64,000 nt of DNA from Fulvimarina sp039652615. GTDB taxonomy: Bacteria; Pseudomonadota; Alphaproteobacteria; Rhizobiales; Rhizobiaceae. This document shows positions 45,155 to 53,495 of the stretch, in pieces. A program made the position numbers and the translations under genes. Position 1 is the first letter of the stretch; each line of letters begins with the position of its first letter. The notes below the pieces were generated by a model. It ran no database searches. It had not been told where the DNA came from and saw only the letters and a program-made list of their open reading frames with translations. The stretch covers positions 248,001-312,000 of the forward strand of contig NZ_JBDJAC010000004.1 of NCBI RefSeq assembly GCF_039652615.1, given 5' to 3'.

Positions 45155-45907
45155 ATGCATCTTCTAGAAAACAAAGTTGCTATTATTACAGGGGCGAGTT
45201 CCGGCATAGGCCGAGCTACGGCCAAGTTATTTGCCAGCGAAGGGGCGCGTATCATCCTCAATGCGCGTCGGATTGAACTGCTCGACGAAGTCGCCGCCGA
45301 GATTCAAGCGGATGGCGGAGAAATCGCCGTTATCGCCGGCGATGTGGCGCAGGAGGAAACGCATCAAGCCTGCGTCGAAGCGGCGGAGGAAACATTCGGC
45401 GCCCTAGACATCGCCTTCAACAATGCTGGCACAGTTGGCGCAATGCGTCCTCTCGCCGAGCTGACATCCGAAGAGTGGGATACCGTCCTCAGGACCAATC
45501 TAACCGCAGCCTTTCTTGGTGCAAAGGCGCAGATACCGGCTCTATTGAGACGTGGCGGCGGTTCATTAGTGTTCACAAGCAGTTTCGTTGGCAGCAGCGT
45601 CGGCTTGCCAGGCATGGCTGCCTACGGCACCGCAAAAGCTGGGCTCACGAGCCTAGCAAAGGGTATCACTGCCGACTATGGCTCGAAGGGCATTCGTGCC
45701 AACGCCCTTATGCCAGGCGGTACGGCCACAGCAATGGCTGGCGATGCCGAGCAGCGCGAATGGGCGGCCAGCCTGCATGCCATGAAACGAATCGCCGATC
45801 CGGAAGAGATCGCTCGCGCTGCGCTTTTCTTGGCGAGCAACCTATCGAGCTTCGTCACGGGCTCGGCGCTGTGGGTCGACGGGGGGAATGCCGCAGTGAA
45901 ACTGTAG
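45155..45907 (+). CDS. Short-chain dehydrogenase/reductase
   Basis: A 250-residue NAD(P)-dependent oxidoreductase of the classical SDR type: cofactor site IITGASSGIGRATA, NNAG, catalytic YGTAK (Tyr-x3-Lys) preceded by the Ser in TSSFVGSS, and C-terminal GSALWVDGGNAAV. Substrate unknown. The ATG at 45155 is the conserved start; a longer frame begins at 45131. It is one block of the palindrome-bounded array. Confidence 0.92.
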   Translation: MHLLENKVAIITGASSGIGRATAKLFASEGARIILNARRIELLDEVAAEIQADGGEIAVIAGDVAQEETHQACVEAAEETFGALDIAFNNAGTVGAMRPLAELTSEEWDTVLRTNLTAAFLGAKAQIPALLRRGGGSLVFTSSFVGSSVGLPGMAAYGTAKAGLTSLAKGITADYGSKGIRANALMPGGTATAMAGDAEQREWAASLHAMKRIADPEEIARAALFLASNLSSFVTGSALWVDGGNAAVKL

Positions 45908-45986
45908 CGAGCGAGCCAGACCATCGTTTCGCGATAATAGGCGCTGGTCTGCTTTGAGGCTCGACGCCTTCCGTAAATGCTCGAAA

Positions 45987-46016
45987 CTGAAACAGAATAC
46001 TGTGTTCCTGTTTCAG
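45987..46016. repeat. Palindrome S3
   Basis: CTGAAACAG (45987-45995) and CTGTTTCAG (46008-46016) are perfect 9-bp inverted repeats with 12 bp between. It separates the convergent SDR and GNAT genes. Confidence 0.85.
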
Positions 46017-46047
46017 ATACTCCGTGCACTGACCATAACAACATGCG

Positions 46048-46851
46048 TTATCGCGTGAATCGACTGCTCTCGCGTGGAGTCGCGATCCCACAGACAAGAG
46101 CTGGTTCGTAATGAAGGCCGCAGGCTCCAACCATGCGCCGAGACGGCAGGTTCGAGGCGGAGACGAGTTCGTAAATGTGTGTGGCGTTGAGATCGCGGAA
46201 AACATACGCGATCATGCGTGCGTTCACATAGTTTCCAAGCCGCTTGCCGCGCTGCGTGTCTGCTACTGCCACAAGACCGCCCCAGGCATATCGATGAAAC
46301 GGGCTAAAGCGATTATGAGGCAAGTAGCCATGCGCTGCGGCGACCACAACGCCGTTTTCATCGCCGATCGCTACGGTCACGGCAGGTCCTGCACCTCCCG
46401 TCATCAGGGTGCCTGAAAAGGGCACGACGCCTGCATCACCCATGCGCGCTCGGATACGAGCCGTGTCCGAACCCACCGGATCAGTGGGCCTGCTGAGTTC
46501 CCGAAGACCTTCAGGCAGACCGCACGAGAGTACTGCCTCCGACGCGGCCAAGGCCGCTGCACGGTCGGCGAGGAAAACGTCCCATCGATCCAAACGGAAA
46601 CCTTGGCCTTCTAGTCGAGAAGCGAGCATGTCTGCCTTCTCACTGGTGATGAGACGGAATCCGCATGCACCATCACGCCCAAGGAATTCTTCAATACGCT
46701 GCCATCCCAGCCGCTCGGGGTCGTCGCAGCCCATAGTACGGCCAGTCTGGCAGGCGCCCGGGGTCGCCTCGATAAAGCTGGCGCTCGCTTCCGCCTGCGC
46801 TTGAAGGCGTTGCTGGATCGGAGTGCCAAAATAACCGACCATGGGTCTCAC
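46048..46851 (-). CDS. GNAT-type acetyltransferase
   Basis: A 267-residue protein whose C-terminal half holds a GNAT fold: ENGVVVAAAHGYLPHN strand, acetyl-CoA loop VADTQRGKRLGNYV (Q/R-x-x-G-x-G/A type) and a final β region RMVGACGLHYEPALVCG. The N-terminal half (about 1-125) may be a degenerate second GNAT domain. An ATG three codons later (46842) is an alternative start. Substrate unknown. Confidence 0.8.
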   Translation of the reverse strand: MRPMVGYFGTPIQQRLQAQAEASASFIEATPGACQTGRTMGCDDPERLGWQRIEEFLGRDGACGFRLITSEKADMLASRLEGQGFRLDRWDVFLADRAAALAASEAVLSCGLPEGLRELSRPTDPVGSDTARIRARMGDAGVVPFSGTLMTGGAGPAVTVAIGDENGVVVAAAHGYLPHNRFSPFHRYAWGGLVAVADTQRGKRLGNYVNARMIAYVFRDLNATHIYELVSASNLPSRRMVGACGLHYEPALVCGIATPRESSRFTR

Positions 46852-47062
46852 TTTCGTGCGTGCACTTAGTGACTGAAGAGACTACGAAGTACCGCGATCT
46901 CATCGCATGTCGCAATGCGCGCCCGGGCAACCTGTTTTAAACTTGCATCTCAAACGGCCGTTTCTGTGTCAAGACCGCGCGTTTGAAGGGATGGCGAAGG
47001 CAATCGTTTCGCGAAATGTAAGCCCGTGCTTTAACCAAATGGCACAGCCCTTGGAGAAGACG

Positions 47063-47317
47063 ATGGCAGATCCCCACAACGTCGCGCACGGCGCTCGGCT
47101 ACTTGCGATCGAGACAACGCTGCGCATGCTTGTCGAACAAGCGAGTGCGTCAGAACCGGGCTTCCGTGATCGCGTAAGAAGCACGCTCGAAGAATACCTA
47201 CTGGGCCTCGAACCGAACTCCGAAGTTGAACAGGATTTCGCACGTCAGGCGCGAGGCTTCACGGAGTCGATGTTGAGGCCACCGAAAAGCTCAGCGGTGA
47301 GCACGAAAGACCGCTGA
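47063..47317 (+). CDS. Small hypothetical protein, divergent from GNAT gene
   Basis: An 84-residue protein (MADPHNVAHGARLLAIETTL..) that appears α-helical; not recognised. The ATG at 47063 has a GGAGAAGACG site. Its 3' end lies antisense to the C-terminal extension of the ECF gene, overlapping it by 73 bp. Composition resembles the surrounding block. Real gene status moderately supported by the ribosome binding site and codon pattern. Confidence 0.6.
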   Translation: MADPHNVAHGARLLAIETTLRMLVEQASASEPGFRDRVRSTLEEYLLGLEPNSEVEQDFARQARGFTESMLRPPKSSAVSTKDR

Positions 47318-48387
47318 TAACCATACACATGTCGATGAAACAGAATTGATAATTCTGTTTCAGGTTGGGCTAGGTATGTAATCGGCTCTCGACCCAAACG
47401 AGCCGTCAGGCGGCAGGGAAGCAGACGCCCTGAAGCGATCTTGATCGTACCAGGCCCTTCTTGGAGCGCCACGCCGCTTGTACCGCCTTCCCCCCCCGCC
47501 GTCGAGAAAACACCCAACTTTTCGGGATTTCTCATGATGTAGAGCGACGAGACGCGGGCCTCGCCGGCCACTTCGAGCCAGATCCTTGCGACGATCGAAC
47601 CGCCGTCCAGAAGCGCCACGGCGGGGCCCGTTGCCACGTTTTCGCGAACCCAGCGGTAGCCCTGCCACCAGCCGCGCGCCTGGCCGAGATATTGAAGCAC
47701 GCGAGCGCGGCCCTGGAGCGGCTCCGGCAGCGCCGTTGCCTTCCCGCCGCCGTCCGCGACCAGTCGGATATCCTCAGCCAGAACTGTCGAGAGGGAGGCG
47801 ATATCGTCCGTGAGGATCGCCTGCTGGAAGGCGTCGATGAGGGTTCGCTGGCGTTCGCGATCCACGATCTGGCGCTGGTGGCCGCTGGCGACGTTGCGAG
47901 CGGCGCGAGAAGCCAGTTGGCGGCTCGCCCCGATCGTGACGTCGAGGATCGACGCCACTTCGACGTGAGGAACGCCAAAGACCTCGTGCAGCAGAAACGC
48001 TGCCCGCTCCTTCGGCGAAGCACGCTCCAGAACCAGAAGGAAGGCGGTTTCGAGCGAGGACGAAAGTTCGTCGGGTTCACCAAGCCATTCGCTTCCCACC
48101 GGTTCCGGGAGCCAAGGCCCGACATAGTCCGTTCGCGATCGCGCGGCGGAGCGGAGGATGTCGATGGAGCGGCGGGTACAGGCCGTCATCATCCACGCGT
48201 GCGGATTGCGGACCGCAGCTCGGTCGATGGCGGCCCAGCGCAGGAACACGTCCTGCACCACGTCCTCGGCATCGGCCCGGGTGCCGAGCATCCGGTACGC
48301 CACCGCGAGCAAGGAAGACCGCACCCGTTCGAAGGTGGCAAGCCCGTCCCGATCGTCATCGCGCTCCATCATCAACCCTTGGTCCAT
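47245..48387 (-). CDS. ECF41-type RNA polymerase sigma factor
   Basis: A 380-residue sigma-70 family protein. Region 2 (LLAVAYRMLGTRADAEDVVQ, near 27-46) and region 4 (LHEVFGVPHVEVASILDVT, near 132-150) are clear. Three hallmarks of the ECF41 subgroup are present: WLPEP in the linker, DGGGK in the C-terminal domain and NPEKL (NPDKL motif) at its end. ECF41 factors carry a fused SnoaL-like domain instead of an anti-sigma partner. ECF41 proteins usually end shortly after NPDKL; here 89 more residues follow, running through palindrome S4, so the stop may have been lost. Its 5' end overlaps the monooxygenase gene. Confidence 0.9.
   Translation of the reverse strand: MDQGLMMERDDDRDGLATFERVRSSLLAVAYRMLGTRADAEDVVQDVFLRWAAIDRAAVRNPHAWMMTACTRRSIDILRSAARSRTDYVGPWLPEPVGSEWLGEPDELSSSLETAFLLVLERASPKERAAFLLHEVFGVPHVEVASILDVTIGASRQLASRAARNVASGHQRQIVDRERQRTLIDAFQQAILTDDIASLSTVLAEDIRLVADGGGKATALPEPLQGRARVLQYLGQARGWWQGYRWVRENVATGPAVALLDGGSIVARIWLEVAGEARVSSLYIMRNPEKLGVFSTAGGEGGTSGVALQEGPGTIKIASGRLLPCRLTARLGREPITYLAQPETELSILFHRHVYGYQRSFVLTAELFGGLNIDSVKPRA
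47335..47361. repeat. Palindrome S4 (perfect, 27 bp)
   Basis: TGAAACAGAATTGATAATTCTGTTTCA reads as two 12-bp arms around GAT and is a perfect palindrome. It lies 18 bp after the 84-residue ORF and inside the unusual C-terminal extension of the ECF sigma gene. Confidence 0.9.
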
Positions 48388-48668
48388 CGAGGCTCCAGCA
48401 CCATCACTTCGGGCTCATGCGTAAGAAGCGGTCGCGACTCCCGAAGATAGGCAAGATAGGCAGGCGATCGGACGAAGGCGTCCGCATCGTCCTTCGACCG
48501 GTAGACCTGGAATGCCGCCACCACATCCGCCTCGTTCGCGAAACTGTAGGTATAGGCAAGATGCCCCGGATTGCCTTCGATAGCGGGAAGCATGTGGCGT
48601 CGCCAAGCGGCTTCGAGATCGTCGCGGCACCCCGGGCGTGCTTTATGTTTCAAAAATAGCGCATACAT
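48372..48668 (-). CDS. ABM-family monooxygenase-like protein
   Basis: A 98-residue protein with an antibiotic-biosynthesis-monooxygenase (dimeric α+β barrel) fold: MYALFLKHKARPGCRDDLE, YTYSFANEADVVAAFQVYRS and DDADAFVRSPAYLAYL. Its stop overlaps the start of the ECF41 gene by 16 bp, so the two form an operon. ECF41 genes are usually paired with a small oxidoreductase-type target of their regulation; this ABM gene fits such a partner. Confidence 0.82.
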   Translation of the reverse strand: MYALFLKHKARPGCRDDLEAAWRRHMLPAIEGNPGHLAYTYSFANEADVVAAFQVYRSKDDADAFVRSPAYLAYLRESRPLLTHEPEVMVLEPRWTKG

Positions 48669-48842
48669 CGGGAAAGCTCCGTTGAAAGAGAACCTGGTGT
48701 TCTCACATCAATGACGGATGAGCTGACCTGAACGTGACATACGCGCGAAATGTCCGCTCTTTTCGTTCGTGATCCCGAAGCAGACGGTCGGCACTCCACC
48801 AGACCCTGTCATTCGAACTCTCGTTTTTGGAACACTTTCATA

Positions 48843-49309
48843 GTATTCTGTTTCACACGCGCTCGTACAACAGCGACAGAAGCCGCGCCGGGTGCGGCGC
48901 AACTTCAATGCCCTCGAAAGCCCCACTCGAACGCCATTTACTCCCAGATTTCCAGGCTTTCTCAGCCTATCGCCGCAAGATGCGAGAATGGCGCAACTTG
49001 AGTTTGGTCCGGGCCCGCCATTCAACACGACTAGACATCGGTCGCAAGGCTGGCCTTTAATTCGTCAAAGCCTTCGCTCCGGGGCTTACTGCGCCTCCGC
49101 AGCGCCAGCATAAAATGCGATTTCGAAAACGCTACATCGCGAGCGCGCATTGCCAAGGAGCAGCGCTCTTTCGCCAAACCGAGTGTCAAATCGTTTGACG
49201 ACTTCGCCCGTCCGATCAATCCCCAAACCCTTTATCTTTCGGCGTTTCCACGAAATCCCGGATATTTCCGCCTATTCCCGCCTTTCGCCATACCCAGTGA
49301 CAGACAGCA
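48843..49309. repeat. Right arm of the 5.4-kb inverted repeat
   Basis: 48843-49009 is the inner inverted copy of 44246-44412. 49251-49309 is the perfect 59-bp outer copy of 43945-44003. The 59-mer contains the repeated pattern TTTCCGCC/TTCCCGCC/TTTCGCC and ends one base before the S24 repressor frame, so it could be the operator/promoter of that gene. No coding sequence lies in 48844-49310. Confidence 0.9.
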
Positions 49310-49310
49310 C

Positions 49311-49934
49311 TTGGCAGATCTTGCCGGCATTAATCGCAGCACCCTCTATGGCTGGCTTAAAGGTCGAGACCCTCGCAGCAATGACCTTGCGCGATTGGTT
49401 GAAGCGACTGGATGCGATACCGCATGGCTTCTCGGTTTGAGTTCCGATCAGCACCCGAAAACCGAGGTTAAAACACGAGAAAAGATAACAGGTCCAACCA
49501 ACACCTTAGTTGCTGTTCCGCGCTTCGTCATCCAAGCTGCGGCGGGAGGAGGAGCGGTCCCCGCGCTTCAGGAGCCAAATGACAGCTTCTATGTCGCTCG
49601 GGATTGGCTCTATCGGTTCGTTCCGCCGAACGTTCAGATCTCGATGATCGAGGTCGTCGGCGACTCGATGGACCCGACGATCCGCGACGGCGACGTTCTT
49701 TTGATAAGGCACGATCGAAACACGCTGCAGGCGACGATCGGCAACGTCATCGTCCTTACGCTGGACGATCTGCTCTACGTGAAGCGCCTCCAGGGCAGCG
49801 ACCAGGGCGATATGCTTCTGACGTCTGACAACGAGTTCTACACGCCGATCCGGATCCCGCGTCGGGAATGGGATGAACGCGTCCGCATCCACGGCCTCGC
49901 CTTCTGGCACGGCGGCCCGATCCGCAAGCGCTGA
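49311..49934 (+). CDS. S24-family (CI/LexA-like) transcriptional repressor
   Basis: A 207-residue repressor with an N-terminal helix-turn-helix (LADLAGINRSTLYGWLKGRD, about 2-21) and a C-terminal S24 peptidase domain: catalytic Ser in VVGDSMDPTIRDGD, catalytic Lys in LYVKRL. The cleavage-site region AAAGGGAV lies before it. The TTG at 49311 begins directly at the helix-turn-helix, which lacks the usual first helix, so the true start may be upstream or the N-terminus truncated. An upstream GTG at 49297 reads MTDS but is out of frame by one base. It abuts the right inverted-repeat arm. Confidence 0.85.
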   Translation: MADLAGINRSTLYGWLKGRDPRSNDLARLVEATGCDTAWLLGLSSDQHPKTEVKTREKITGPTNTLVAVPRFVIQAAAGGGAVPALQEPNDSFYVARDWLYRFVPPNVQISMIEVVGDSMDPTIRDGDVLLIRHDRNTLQATIGNVIVLTLDDLLYVKRLQGSDQGDMLLTSDNEFYTPIRIPRREWDERVRIHGLAFWHGGPIRKR

Positions 49935-50387
49935 ACTTGAAAATTGAGCGACGCGCTTTCGGCCACCGAAACCGCTCCACCGCCAGTCCGGTCAATCAAT
50001 CGCAGTAGAGCAGCCAGCTTGGGCCGAGAGTTGGCAGTCGGCTTCTTGGCGTCGCAGGATGATAGCGGCCGTTCAGCGCTCGACCAATCAAGGACCTTTT
50101 TGGGAACGACATGTGTTGCTTGAATCGGATGTTTGACGGATGAATGCACGTGCAGCCCTAACCGCCAGCTTAGCCAGTCACTGGTTCCAATCGTTGCGGC
50201 CAAGTCCGCCACGACCGATACGACGAATGGCGTCGATACTCCTTGCTCCCTATCTTCTTGTAACAGACGAGAGCAGGATCCAAGCGGCCGAAAGTTGACC
50301 GTGGACTGAGAAGGCATGACGTATCGGTGCCGTCAGCGAATGGGTCCCGGAAACGTCCTCTGGCGAGTCTGTTCGACCGCTCGCAGC
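49935..50387. other. Gene-free stretch
   Basis: 453 bp after the repressor and before the GGDEF-EAL gene (which ends here). A minus-strand frame of 160 codons spans 49838-50317 but overlaps the repressor antisense and has no recognisable motif, so it is not called. Confidence 0.4.
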
Positions 50388-52490
50388 CTAGCCGACCTTC
50401 TTTGCGCGGGCCCAATTCCCTGCTTTTCCGGATTCGAACCCGCAAAACCTTTCGAAGTCGCGTGCGGTCATAGGGCGACCATATAGGTAACCCTGACCCC
50501 ACCCACATCCCTGCTCGGTCAGCACGGCGTGCTGCTCGGGCGTCTCGATGCCTTCTGCAACCGTCGTCATCCCCAGACCCTCAGCCATCTGGATCATCGC
50601 TCGGGTAATTGACATGTCCCGATCCGTGACGTCGGGCCCACTGATGAAGGAACGGTCGATTTTAATCTTCGAGACCGGATACTTGCGCAGCATGCTGAGC
50701 GAGGCGAAACCCGTGCCGAAGTCGTCGAAGGAGAGGGAAACCCCGAGGGTTCTCAGACGCTCGAGCTGGGAGAGAATACGCTCGTCGTTTTTCAGGATGG
50801 TGGTCTCGGTGATCTCGATCTCAAGGCCATCCGGGGCAAGGCCCGCCGCCTTCAAGGCATGCTCGACATGCCGGATGAGATCTCCGGACTTGAACTGGAT
50901 CGGGAATAGATTGACGGCGACACGAAAGTCGGACCGGCTCGTCGAGCGCCAGTAAGCAGCCTGACGGCATGCGGTCTCGAGAATCCAGGTCCCGACCGCG
51001 ATGGCGGTGGCGTCGCTTTCCAGCAACGGAAGGAACGCTCCTGGGGCAAGCAGCCCCCGTTCGGGATGGTTCCAACGCAGGAGCGCCTCCGCACCTTTTA
51101 TCGAGCCGTCCGCAAGCACAACCTGCGGCTGATAATAGAGCTCGTAGGCATCCGTCGTCCAAGCCCGAGCGAGTTCCTGACGAGCCAGGCCCCTTTCGGC
51201 AACCTTGTGACGAAGATCCGGGGTGAACAGCCGTGTGCGTCCGCGTCCGTCTCGCTTGGCCCGGTAGAGCGCGAGATCCGCATTTGCGACCAGCACCCCG
51301 GCATCGGCTCCGTCATGTCCAGTGCAAGCAATTCCGACACTGGCGCTGATGGTGACGAGGGCACCGGATGCGGGGATCGCAACTTCGATTGCGTCGATCA
51401 ACGTCTCGCCCTGCCAATGGGCGTCCATCGGATTGGCGATGTCTTCCATGATGACCACGAACTCGTCTCCGCCCATGCGAGCGCAGAATCCGAACTGACC
51501 AGTGCATTCCTGGATGCGACGTGCGACCTCGACCAGAACTGCGTCCCCAACCGGATGGCCGAGCGTGTCGTTGACGTCCTTGAAGCCATCGAGGTCGATC
51601 AGAAGAAGGTTCGCGCGACGTCCTGCGGCGAGAATTTCGTCCAGTCGCTCGTTGAAAGCTCCTCGGTTCGCGAGCCCGGTCAATGGATCCGTCAAGGCAG
51701 CTTCCAGGAGCCGCGCCTCGGTTTCGACGCGCTCGCTCATGTCGCGCATGATGGCTCCGAACCTGTGCTCGCCGCGCTCCATCCATTGCGAGAGCGAAAG
51801 TTCGATGGGGAACTCGCTACCATCCCTCCGACAGGCCGTGACCTTTGCCGACTGACCGATGAGTTTCGCCGCGCCTCCAGCAGCGACCCGCCTGAAGCCT
51901 TCGCTATGTGCGGACCGCATCGCCGGCGGCACGATAAGGGTCAAGCATTGCCCGAGCACCTCGCTCGAAGAGTATCCGAACAGGCGTTCCGCACCGGCGT
52001 TCCACGCGACGATCTCGTTGCTTGCGTTCGCGATGACGATGGCGTCGGGCGAGGTTGTCGCGATACTTTCGAACCGTTGTGAAGCCTCGACATCGGCGAG
52101 GCGCGCTGCTTCGACCCGATCGCCGACGTGACGCGCCAGCCCCGAAAGCAATCGGGTTTCGACGCGCTCGACCTTCGTCGCAGCTGGACGATAGACCGTG
52201 ATCGAGCCGATCGATGTCCCATCCGGGTCGCAAACGCTCTCCAGGAGTACGTTATGTCTCTCCGCCTCCGTTGGATCGACAACCGAGCTTGCGACTCGAA
52301 CGTCGACGATTAAGCAGGTCGGCATGTCGCCAGCGGTATGAAGGGAAATTCCGCCGTCCGCATGGTCGATGCGCACACGCACGGCGTCGGCTTCGAAGAC
52401 TTCGCGTGTAAAACGGGCAACCCGATCAAGGTCGTCGGCAAGACTGCGAGGGACGGCGGTCGACCGACGAGACGGGGCTGCGGTATTCAT
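50388..52490 (-). CDS. PAS-GGDEF-EAL cyclic-di-GMP protein
   Basis: About 700 residues. An N-terminal GAF-like region (about 25-145), a PAS domain (FESIATTSPDAIVIANASNE, about 145-265), a GGDEF domain (RMGGDEF) and an EAL domain (AEALLRW, ETTIL, DDFGTGFASL) follow in order. Both catalytic motifs are intact, so diguanylate cyclase and phosphodiesterase activity are both possible. The RxxD inhibitory site upstream of GGDEF is absent. The ATG at 52490 follows GAGGGA; 52505 is an alternative. The gene is a chromosomal-type signalling gene lying inside the accessory region. Confidence 0.93.
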   Translation of the reverse strand: MNTAAPSRRSTAVPRSLADDLDRVARFTREVFEADAVRVRIDHADGGISLHTAGDMPTCLIVDVRVASSVVDPTEAERHNVLLESVCDPDGTSIGSITVYRPAATKVERVETRLLSGLARHVGDRVEAARLADVEASQRFESIATTSPDAIVIANASNEIVAWNAGAERLFGYSSSEVLGQCLTLIVPPAMRSAHSEGFRRVAAGGAAKLIGQSAKVTACRRDGSEFPIELSLSQWMERGEHRFGAIMRDMSERVETEARLLEAALTDPLTGLANRGAFNERLDEILAAGRRANLLLIDLDGFKDVNDTLGHPVGDAVLVEVARRIQECTGQFGFCARMGGDEFVVIMEDIANPMDAHWQGETLIDAIEVAIPASGALVTISASVGIACTGHDGADAGVLVANADLALYRAKRDGRGRTRLFTPDLRHKVAERGLARQELARAWTTDAYELYYQPQVVLADGSIKGAEALLRWNHPERGLLAPGAFLPLLESDATAIAVGTWILETACRQAAYWRSTSRSDFRVAVNLFPIQFKSGDLIRHVEHALKAAGLAPDGLEIEITETTILKNDERILSQLERLRTLGVSLSFDDFGTGFASLSMLRKYPVSKIKIDRSFISGPDVTDRDMSITRAMIQMAEGLGMTTVAEGIETPEQHAVLTEQGCGWGQGYLYGRPMTARDFERFCGFESGKAGNWARAKKVG

Positions 52491-52806
52491 GGAAGCATCC
52501 CTCATGCGGCGGACCTGCGCTGGTGGAAAGTCTTTGTACGATATAAACATTACTGCAAAGCTTCAGGCTGAAGGGGCGCGGTAACGCTCCGTGGTCACGC
52601 GTGGTGCTGGCCGGCGCGGGACGCGCCGTCGGCAAGGCGGTTCCGGGGCGGTGGGAAAACCAGAGCTTTGAGCGCCTATCGGAAAGTAAGGATGCCACTG
52701 CCCTATCTACTACGCTTACCGATCGGCCGAAGCGGGTTGCGGTCCTTGGCCGCTTGCCAGCCAAGGCGTTTCAACGTGACCTGAATATCATTACCACAGG
52801 TTATAT
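52491..52806. other. Gene-free stretch before the IS3 fragment
   Basis: Contains the promoter side of the GGDEF-EAL gene. A short plus-strand frame (52601-52810) has no recognisable content. Composition drops in GC toward 52800. Confidence 0.4.
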
Positions 52807-53049
52807 TTGAAGCCGAAAACCATCTGTAATCAGAATGTTAAGTTTGATTCAACATTGTGCGAGAGCTTCAATTCCAAGCTCCGCGACGAGCTGCTGAACG
52901 GTGAGATCTTCTACTCACTCGCCGAGGCTAAGATCGTGATCGAAAGCTGGCGCCACCACTACAACACGGCACGTCCGCATTCATCGCTCGGAAACTTGAC
53001 GCCGAGCGCCTTCGCCGCCTTACTCAAACCAGCCCGGAGGATCGCGTGA
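52807..53049 (+). pseudogene. IS3-family transposase fragment (C-terminal OrfB end)
   Basis: The last 65 codons encode the end of an IS3-type integrase domain: ESFNSKLRDELLNGEIFYSL and WRHHYNTARPHSSLGNLTPS. The catalytic DDE region and all upstream sequence are missing, and the first about 15 codons are unrelated. This is therefore a truncated remnant. A GGAAGGGGCAGG-type end sequence about 50-80 bp downstream may be the old terminal repeat. Confidence 0.85.
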
Positions 53050-53495
53050 GATCTGGACCAAAGAAAGGGGCAGGTCCCGCCCGAAAATGCACTAAGACTC
53101 ACACCGGACCACCCGGAAGGGGCAGGCCATTGGGGCGCTCAAAATCGGCCGTTTCCGGACGGGCGCGTTAGGGTGCGGTCGTCTCGACGTTCCGGCCTTT
53201 CACAATCCTCTTTCGCTGGGTCAGCAAGGCGCAAGAGATTTCTGGAAGCTTCGTCAGCAGGCCACCTTCCGTTTTCCAACCTGGAACGGCCGAAGCCGAA
53301 GGCGGAGCGGCGAAGGGTAACACCGCGCCCCTAGTCGCGCTGTAGGTGGTCCCGAGCCTGTGGGAAACGAAGCTCCGCAAAGCAAACGTCGCAGTGAACG
53401 TTTCTTCACCACGAGCAAACGTGGCGGGTCGCACGTGAACCATTCGTCATGAACGGTTGAGGTAGTGAAACCACCGTCACTACTGGAGGCTTCCC
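53050..53495. other. Gene-free stretch between IS3 remnant and methyltransferase
   Basis: 446 bp. The first 80 bp probably are the IS3 end. A minus-strand frame at 53168-53443 has no recognisable motif. A plausible ribosome binding site (TGGAGG) for the methyltransferase lies near 53484. Confidence 0.4.

Noticed and set aside
44401..47361. Palindromes as integron attC sites
   Set aside because: The expected GTTRRRY/RYYYAAC core sites are not present (the arms read CTGTTTC/GAAACAG) and no IntI-type integrase is in the window, so the cassette idea is kept without the integron label.
43945..49309. Inverted repeats as ends of a simple insertion sequence
   Set aside because: No transposase gene inside and no target-site duplication at the outer ends (CATCGGT before, CTTGGCA after).
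49838..50317. 160-residue minus-strand frame
   Set aside because: Overlaps the S24 repressor antisense and shows no motif; kept as gene-free stretch.
53168..53443. 91-residue minus-strand ORF before the methyltransferase
   Set aside because: No homology pattern and no ribosome binding site; lies in IS-scarred DNA.
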